In this document: in pieces, positions 57,050-64,000 of the stretch
Position numbering within the stretch: position 1 is the stretch's first letter
Layout of the letters: every line of letters begins with the position of its first letter
NCBI GenBank assembly: GCA_026419785.1
Contig: JAODTK010002732.1
Location: 166,530-230,529, forward strand
Source: Sclerodactyla briareus
Lineage: Eukaryota; Echinodermata; Holothuroidea; Dendrochirotida; Sclerodactylidae
Length of the DNA stretch: 64,000 nucleotides
Reading direction: 5' to 3'
The notes under the pieces: model-generated
Told to the model about the DNA's origin: nothing
Database searches by the model: none
What the model saw: only the letters and a program-made list of their open reading frames with translations
Program-made: the position numbers and the translations under genes

Positions 57050-60000
57050 AAATTGAAAATCTCTTTCGGTCACCTTAAAATTCACCTTTCAGGTCAAAGG
57101 CTGCCATTTGCATCAAAGCCACTATCAAGGTCAAAGTTCAATCGCCAGTCCACTCTTGGTCCCAACTTCACCGCCGAAGTTTACCTTTTGTTACCAAAGT
57201 CTTCAGGCACGAACCTTCAGACTATAGTGAGGCCTGCCCACTGATCCATACATCACGAACAATCAATCACATCAATCGGTCCTGTATTAGAATTTGGGAC
57301 TAACCATATGCCGTGGTGGCTTCAGATTTTCCCGTCATCGTGGTCCAGGACCAATCAAATATTTCTGAACCTCACCCTACCCCCCAATGTCAAAACCTGC
57401 ATTCTTATGTTGCATTTTTTTCAGACTTTCTCTCAGAAAAAGAAAAAAAAAATAAACATATTGCAAGAGCAATGTTTACTCTTTAGTTACATCCCACTCC
57501 ATCAGGCACTCTGAGTAGATTGTGCTGCAAATTGCCACCACTCGGAAAGGGTCGGTAATTTCTCGATAACTGCACAGAACATGTAGGTAATGCTGCCGTG
57601 CAGCAAGGAGTATTTTTGTCGTAGAGTACACCAATTGCGCATTTTGCAATCGGTCATGGAATCGTGTCTCCAGCTGTCGGGCAAAACAATTGGTAAATTC
57701 TCTTCCCAGGAATTTAGAAAAAAATATTTTTTTAAAAAAAAATTTTCCAAACCACTGTTATAGCCCTATCTCTTTATGCCACGGATTGTTCATTTCTAGG
57801 AGGGTAGGAGGATTGATACGCCTGATAGTAATCTTCGCGATTCTCGGTAGATAAGAAATAGTTATGACTTTAGGCGCAAAGCGCCTCAAAATGTTCACGT
57901 CCATTATAGTTATTTTCACTATGTAGAAGGTTGAAAATAGTTATACTGTCAGGGCAATAGGCATCGGTCGGGATGTGTGAATTTTAGCGCACCGACCACG
58001 CGGGACTCCCCAACGAAAGGGAAAAAAATTCAGGCTTCCTGAAGGAGGGGCATGGCCTCTCCCCCATGCTGGGGCCACTCGGTTATATCATCACAACTTG
58101 AAACCAACAGTCAGTAAGACATTGGACCAACATCAATGTGTATTCAGTATTCGGTCATCTTCACTGTTATCGATGACTTGGTATTTTCTACAGTTGTTCG
58201 TCACGACAAAATTAAGGCGTGTGCCATTCACAATACCTATAAACTATGAGGACCTCATTTCCAGGGGAGGGTATGTCAGATTTTTCATATTGTTTGGCAT
58301 CATTCTTCATGCAGTTGTGAGTAATTATCGTGTGACTGAGGGTGTGTCATTTTCTAGAGTTGTATGGCGTACACGTGTGAAAATGAAAAGTGAACGGTCC
58401 CTATCTCGGAATTTGATAGCGGGTCGATGAAGGAAGACTCACACTGTATAACAATTGATTCACCCATACTCACCGCAGGTCTCTCTGCATGTTAACAACC
58501 ATGTGCACACGCGATTACATAATATAGTGTCCATGGAACTATTGATTCAATAAAAATTAGGCTCAGTTGATATCTCCAGTGAAAATCCTTGTATTAAATG
58601 GGTCGCAATTACGCAGAGAAATTCAATCTTCCGGACGCATGTTGTTGTTCACTAACAACGTGCTGCACTGTAGAGGGTACATCGATTAATAGCCACAGTA
58701 GTATAATCTTCCCACTGAAATTAAGCCCTCTATCCAGGGAATGGGTTCGTTATCAAATCACACTCATCCTGGATGTTAATTAAACACTCACAAGTCCAGG
58801 GGTACCAGCTATTACACTCCTTGTAAGAGAAGATGGACAGTAATTCCCTAACAGAGTGTATTATGAGGCCGCCGGTCACCATGTTGCAGAGATCATGTCT
58901 CACAGGTTCAGTTTCATACCGCGCCAATGGATCGATGATACCCCAAGCCAGACAGTGAACAATGGTCCTTTTAAAAAAAAACTCTGAAAATAAATGGGTT
59001 GCAGTTTATGTCCAGTGTCTGGCACAGAGGGGGCTGGTGGAGCCCTATCATTACATCCAGTTAAGGTCCAGACTGTCCACTGATCAGTTTCAATTATCGC
59101 CCATGACAAGCTGAAGCTAACCTGTTGGTCGTAATGTTAGAGCAGATAAGCAGGGCAATGAAGAGGATGGCGAACATGACCCCTGAAGGCAGCCAGGCTT
59201 ATAGTGGTGTTACTGGGATGGATGGAAGTAGTGGTGTATATCTAGCCACTCGGAGAGGGCAGGGAACAGGTTTAATCAATTAACCCCGGAACACAGCCAG
59301 TGGTACATGGTGCGACCGGGTAGATGGGAATCTGTAGTTATACCTATGGGGTGTGCTACCCTTTCCTCCCCCCAGCACCCCAACAATTGTTGATTGCAAC
59401 GAAAATGTGGATTTTACAGCGTTACGTGTGCAGTAGTAGAGTGGTACTGAATAGGAGGTCTATGAACACGGATAACAGAAGTTTGAGAATTTCCTTATTA
59501 ACACTAACCATAACTCTAACTTGATCTTATGACATGATATGTCTACCATATCAAAAAACTGTAGATGCCACTGGACCATGTTCTTAATTAGTGCACAAGG
59601 AACTGCAGTTTACTACTCTAGGATTTCTTTTGCACTACGAGCCATAACTACGGGTGGTGCTCATCTGATAGACACCTCATGCCCCCTACAAATGTTAACC
59701 CTCCTCCAGCGCTCCCCCACTCAGAAAAATCCTGGCATATGCCACTGTTGACAACGGGAATGCTAAACTGAACTTGACGTTGAAAAGTGAAATTTAGACT
59801 CCAACAAGTGTGCTCCCGAGCGAACGAAACAGCTGACTTCTAGCTGGGACAAGACGTAAAGTGAATGTCCTGGAATACAGTAGATATGACAAGACTCGAC
59901 TTGAAGCTCAGCAGTCGTGTCATGCCTATCTCAAATTGGCCATCACGGGTCAAAAAAAAAAATGATATTAGGGTGCCTGTCTTCGATGTGAGCAACCCCC

Positions 60001-60860
60001 TCCAAATCTTGTTTGTGAAGCCCGAACAAAGGGAGAGACAGTAGCTGACTTTTGTGACGGAGATAAATAGGGCGACAAGTTACATTTCGTTGCCAATTGA
60101 AGTTGACTTCCCTTATAATGAGGAACACACACGCCCCCCATCTCCCACGTCCACCCCACATATTCCCACGTTTTGTGACAGAACTGGTTGGAACACCACA
60201 TACCTGGTGGATCTCCTAATGGAGTTTCCTACATTCAGTGTTCTGCGTTCTACCTCTCGTTCCACTATCCCTTAATAGTATGCCCAAGAAAAGGCACAAT
60301 CACTGAGACCAATCCAGGATGATGACGCCCAACTTTCAGGAGGGCTCCCATTACATAACATTTTGTCCCGCACACCGAAACTGTCCATTGCTGCTTTCCC
60401 CCTCTCCAAACTTTCAATGAGTGTTCGCACCCGTGGTGCCAAGTAACCTAGCCCAGTTAGAATGAATCCTTTGCATGGTACAACCCCAAGACATGCTATG
60501 CAACCACTGTAAAATCTTTTGCAATATTCCCTGGGGTACCAAATACAATGGGTGAAATGTTCACCCAGAATATTCATGATAAGTAAGTACTTGGCTAATG
60601 TGAGGGGGTTGCGCTTTTGAGGGGATATCTGGGCCAGACTGACAGAGGATCTGCATTTTTTTTTTCTCACTAGGGGCGGGCCCAATGATTGACCCCACAT
60701 TATGAGGGCAAGCTAGGGGGGTATAACCAGGGTAGTAAAGAGATACTAGATTCATGGGGATCAGTGGAAGAGGTCACATAAGGGGGTGGTAGTGAGTGAC
60801 ATGGATATTACACCATATCCTTACACTTGTGGCAGACTAACTGGATCGGCCCCAGCTTGG
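57050..60860. other. Region without recognised genes
   Basis: A plus frame at 56,825-57,244 ends in a coding-like run (SKFNRQSTLGPNFTAEVYLL) without a family I know. A small palindrome GGCGC-aaa-GCGCC lies near 57,872-57,884. The remaining open frames, such as 58,098-58,430 and minus 60,272-60,700, are unassigned. Confidence 0.35.
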
Positions 60861-60867
60861 TGAGGCG

Positions 60868-60946
60868 AGGGGGGGGAGGAAGCGGTGGGGTGGGGGGGGG
60901 GGGGGGGGGGGGGGGCCCCCCCCCCCCCCACCACCCCCCCCCCCCC

Positions 60947-60980
<34 letters not shown>

Positions 60981-61027
60981 ACCCCCAACCCCCCCCAACC
61001 ACCCCCACAAAAAAAAAAAAAAAAAAA
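60868..61027 (+). repeat. G-run/C-run/A-run block
   Basis: G24 at 60,892-60,915 is followed at once by C14, then about 80 bases of C broken by single A, then A19. The G and C runs are complementary neighbours. Glycine/proline frames through it are artefacts. Confidence 0.9.
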
Positions 61028-61029
61028 GG

Positions 61030-62900
61030 AACTGCCAGACCAGGGGGGGTCAGAGCGTCACCAAACATGCCTTACATGTGGTCCCTACCCAACACCCTCG
61101 ACCAGCAACAACATTTATGGTCAATCAATTTTCCAGTCCCACATTGTAACACTTTTTTCAAAACCTCCGGGAGGAAAAATCACTCGTCTTGTATGGGTCA
61201 TGTGAAGCGGGCGGGGCAGATGGTGCAGGACTACAAGGGGTGCTGTCACACAATGGTGCTCCCCCCCCCCATCACACAGTGGGGTTGAGTGTCATGTTCC
61301 CCAAGGTTCCATACCTTTCAACAAACACAGCTCCAATGGCAGGAGTATATATAAACAGGTCTGCTATTATAGGAAATAACTGAATGTGTTTGCTGGGCCA
61401 TAGACACAGGGAGGACTAGAAATCGCCAATACTCCAACAGACAAACGGCTCGGACACAGACCACTAAGCAATCCAGGGGGTACCACCCAGCCACTGAAGA
61501 GCCCATAAATATGTCCCCCGGGGTTGGTTAAAGCACATGCCTACTACTGATTCTTTTAGTAGCTAGCTCCCGCTAGTTATTTTTTATTTAAAAGAGAAAT
61601 TACTTTTCATTCTGCAGGAATGTACAAGTGTGAAATTAATTGAAGTAGACCATGGGAATGATGAAATGAAGAATACCAAAGATTTTCATCAGTTTCCACT
61701 CTGTGGGCTAAAGTGATCTCCCCATTTCTACCAAATAGTTGTTTTGTTGAGAAGAAATAATAATACCAAATTGAACTGAGATGATATTGTAACCCAGAAT
61801 AACATAATGTAGTATTCACCAAACCAGACGAAAACGAGTGGGTTCTGGAACACTGACCGCTTCAGATGAAGCATTGTTAAAGCATCTGATCTTTGAAGCT
61901 GAACGCCCTAGTTGTCAAATAAACAACACACAATCTAACAGAGCACAATAGAGATTGTGGCTTTTCTAGTTGCCTTTGCACCTAAGTAATTTACATATAT
62001 GAACAGGCACTGAAAAGCACCCAACCAAAAATAATAAAATGCTATCAAATTAGATTGTGGAGGAAAAAGCATTTTGTTCATAGAACCTCTCAAAATAACC
62101 ATTTTGGGTTAAAAATGACCAGATACCTTTGAGTTCAAATCCCTGACACCCTGTATGTACAGTTAATACACCTGGGTAAACTGTAGGAGTCCCAGCTTTC
62201 GCAAATTCACCAACATGGCCAAAATTGACCTCAGATTGTCACTTGTCATGTAACTTGTATCAATGTGACCACAGTTCATTCATGATCATGAAGGATGTAT
62301 GTACGGTGGAGTAGTAGTATAGAATAATTGTGACAGATGATTGATGGAATGAGAAGTGATGCGATGCAAGGCGTAGGAACCGGGTGGGCTGGGGGAGGGG
62401 CCAGCCCCCCACTCAAAATCGTGAAGGGGCAGGAATATCATTCCGCCCCCCTCTACCTCCCAGCAGGAGAAACCCCTTTTTTTATTCACAAATTATTAGA
62501 AATTATTGTGGTAGGCGATTAATGCAGCAATAATTTATGTATCCCCCACTTCACTTTCCACAGGGCACGATCATTAAGAACCTCAGAAATTATATTCGAA
62601 TTCTCAACGCCTATTTTGAACGTTCAGGCCTACGTGTTGTGTGCTGAAGTCCGACCCAGCGAAGAAGCTCTAAGTGTGTATGTACTGTATGCCGCAAAGC
62701 ACCAGTACAATGAGTATTGTTTCGTTAGTTTAGTTTAGTGATAGAGGGTCAGGAAGGACAAAATCCTCATAACGACACGGAGCCACAAGCACAACATAGC
62801 AGGAAAACAAATGAACCAACCACTAAAGAAATTTGCCTGTGATTCCGGAAAAATAATTCAAGATTGTTCTTGAACGCATTTACACTCTTGGAGAGAACAA
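61030..62900. other. Region without recognised genes
   Basis: A GGTCA-type repeat fragment lies at 62,090-62,300. An acceptor-like 'tcactttccacag' at 62,550-62,562 precedes a short open stretch (GTIIKNLRNYIRILNAYF) that I cannot assign. Confidence 0.35.
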
Positions 62901-62924
62901 ATTTTCAGGAAGACAATTCACTCA

Positions 62925-63197
62925 TTGATCACTCTCGCGAGAAGAAATATTTATGAACGTCCAATCTGCAGCGCTTGCCACGAAGCTTGTGACAGTGGCC
63001 TATATTTGCATAACCTTGGAAAATTTAAAGAAGTAGTTGAAAGACAGGCCAACGAGTCCATGGACAATTTGAAAAACTGGTCAAGTCACCCCAAAATTCG
63101 CCTCAGCTCCATGTTAATTAGACCGAGACGCCTTAGATTCTGTCTTCGTAGATCAAAATTTTTCGACAGTTCAAAAACCGCTTGTCTTTTGCCCTAA
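62925..63197 (+). CDS. Unidentified 90-codon open frame with CxxC...C
   Basis: Contains ICSACHEACDSGLYLHNLGK followed by FKEVVERQANESMDNLKNW. The composition suggests a real coding segment, perhaps an exon truncated by the LINE insertion that begins near 63,200. No domain assigned. Confidence 0.35.
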   Translation: MITLARRNIYERPICSACHEACDSGLYLHNLGKFKEVVERQANESMDNLKNWSSHPKIRLSSMLIRPRRLRFCLRRSKFFDSSKTACLLP

Positions 63198-63199
63198 AG

Positions 63200-64000
63200 T
63201 TAGGGATTCCACATTGTTAAAGAATATTCCAGGTTGCGGTCTCACCAGTTGCCTAAACAGCTTGACAACAAAACATTATCAAGGAAACTGAAGTGTCGTC
63301 TAATCAGGCCAAGAATACAATTAACTCTCCTAGCCAGCTCGGACATGCTTAGAAGGTTGAAAAGAAGAATCAAAACAAAACCAAGCTCTTTTTCTGAAAT
63401 CACCTCCTGAAGATTTGGGCCATTTCACTTGCTGAAGGAAGCGTTGCGATGTGAAAACCAACATGAATAACTTTGCACTTGTCGACATTGAAAAACATTT
63501 GCCAGTCGGAAAAGACCATTTGGAAATTATATCCAGATCCTTTGACAATTTCAGCATCATCATAGAACCGACCCTCCCGATTACAAATTGGATGTCTGCG
63601 AATTTTATTCTTAACCTTGAAATGAACAGAACCTTCAAGATCCTCATATACGCAGAAAGAGTAACGGTCCCGAGAACCAATCCCTGGGGAGGGAACCACT
63701 AGTGACCCTTTGCAAAGAAGACGCGCCCATTAATGCCAACGCGTTGTTCCCTATTAATGAAGCCACTCCCGATCCACCATAAGGAATTTCCCCTCATGCC
63801 AAGCTCTCAAATTGAGCAAGAGACGCCTCATGAGGAACCTTGTCAAAAGCTTTCTGAAAGTCCAGGAAATTATATCAATAGCATTGCCGTTGTCAACACA
63901 GAACATGTAACATCTTCCATAAATTCAAGCGTTCAGTCTCAAACACAAACGATTTTTTCCTAAACCATGCGGAGAATCCCTAATAAGACTTGCTCATGCG
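63200..64000 (-). pseudogene. LINE reverse transcriptase fragment (CR1/Jockey-like), decayed
   Basis: Going downstream on the minus strand: DFQKAFDKVPHEA (about 63,825-63,870), LQRVTSGS (about 63,690-63,720), KNKIRR with a degraded FADD, DDAEIVKGSG, DWQMFFNVDKCKVIHVGFH (about 63,450-63,520) and ILGLIRRHFSF (about 63,260-63,310). This order is that of reverse transcriptases in CR1/Jockey-type LINEs. Multiple frameshifts; it continues beyond the window. Confidence 0.85.

Noticed and set aside
60808-61288. Glycine/proline-rich open frames of 86-153 codons
   Set aside because: They arise from the G and C homopolymers.

Overview
This is animal (metazoan) nuclear DNA, most likely from a marine invertebrate. 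The one host gene I can name is split into short exons with GT/AG splice sites. The rest is introns, microsatellites and several classes of transposable element (BEL/Pao LTR retrotransposon, CR1/Jockey-like LINE fragment, hAT-like TIR elements, MITEs). I cannot name the species. Much of the sequence behaves like an imperfectly polished long-read consensus: conserved exons carry one-base indels, homopolymers are inflated (G40 at 47.1 kb, G24/C14 at 60.9 kb, about 195 nt of A at 13.3 kb), and repeat copies differ mainly by small indels.

Layout. Bases 1-18,660 are almost wholly repetitive. They hold three copies (A, C, B) of a hairpin-ended element whose interior is an array of AGGTCA-rich units in a roughly 590 bp super-unit. 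They also hold three copies of a flanking segment that contains a TGCATGTGCA-type minisatellite. Bases 18,868-25,246 are a nearly complete but frameshifted BEL/Pao retrotransposon on the minus strand, with two ~205 bp LTRs, Gag with a CCHC knuckle, protease, reverse transcriptase with YVDD, RNase H and integrase. Bases 25,630-29,433 are a fourth, cleaner, inverted copy (D) of the hairpin element. Bases 29,434-30,458 hold unidentified minus-strand open frames.

From about 35.0 to 45.6 kb the minus strand carries most of a class-2 DYRK protein kinase gene (DYRK2/4-like). I place an N-terminal accessory exon, the glycine-loop exon, an alphaC exon, the catalytic-loop exon, the activation-loop exon, two C-lobe exons and a probable terminal exon. 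A short exon for the catalytic Lys segment was not found. Introns contain a dimeric minisatellite, a palindrome-based tandem array, a hAT-type MITE, a duplicated exon fragment and other tandem repeats. Upstream of the most 5' exon found lie a short (937 bp) copy E of the hairpin element, long unassigned stretches, a 3.08 kb hAT-like TIR element (52,109-55,187), further GGTCA-type repeats, an unidentified exon-like block at 56.3-56.7 kb, an extreme G/C homopolymer block and, at the right edge, a decayed minus-strand LINE reverse transcriptase.

The best candidate for something undescribed is the hairpin-ended family. Its two ends carry the inverted core TGTCTCGCCTG/CAGGCGAGACA, its 3' end can form two mutually exclusive stem-loops, and its long copies carry dense nuclear-receptor-like half-site arrays that the short copy lacks.
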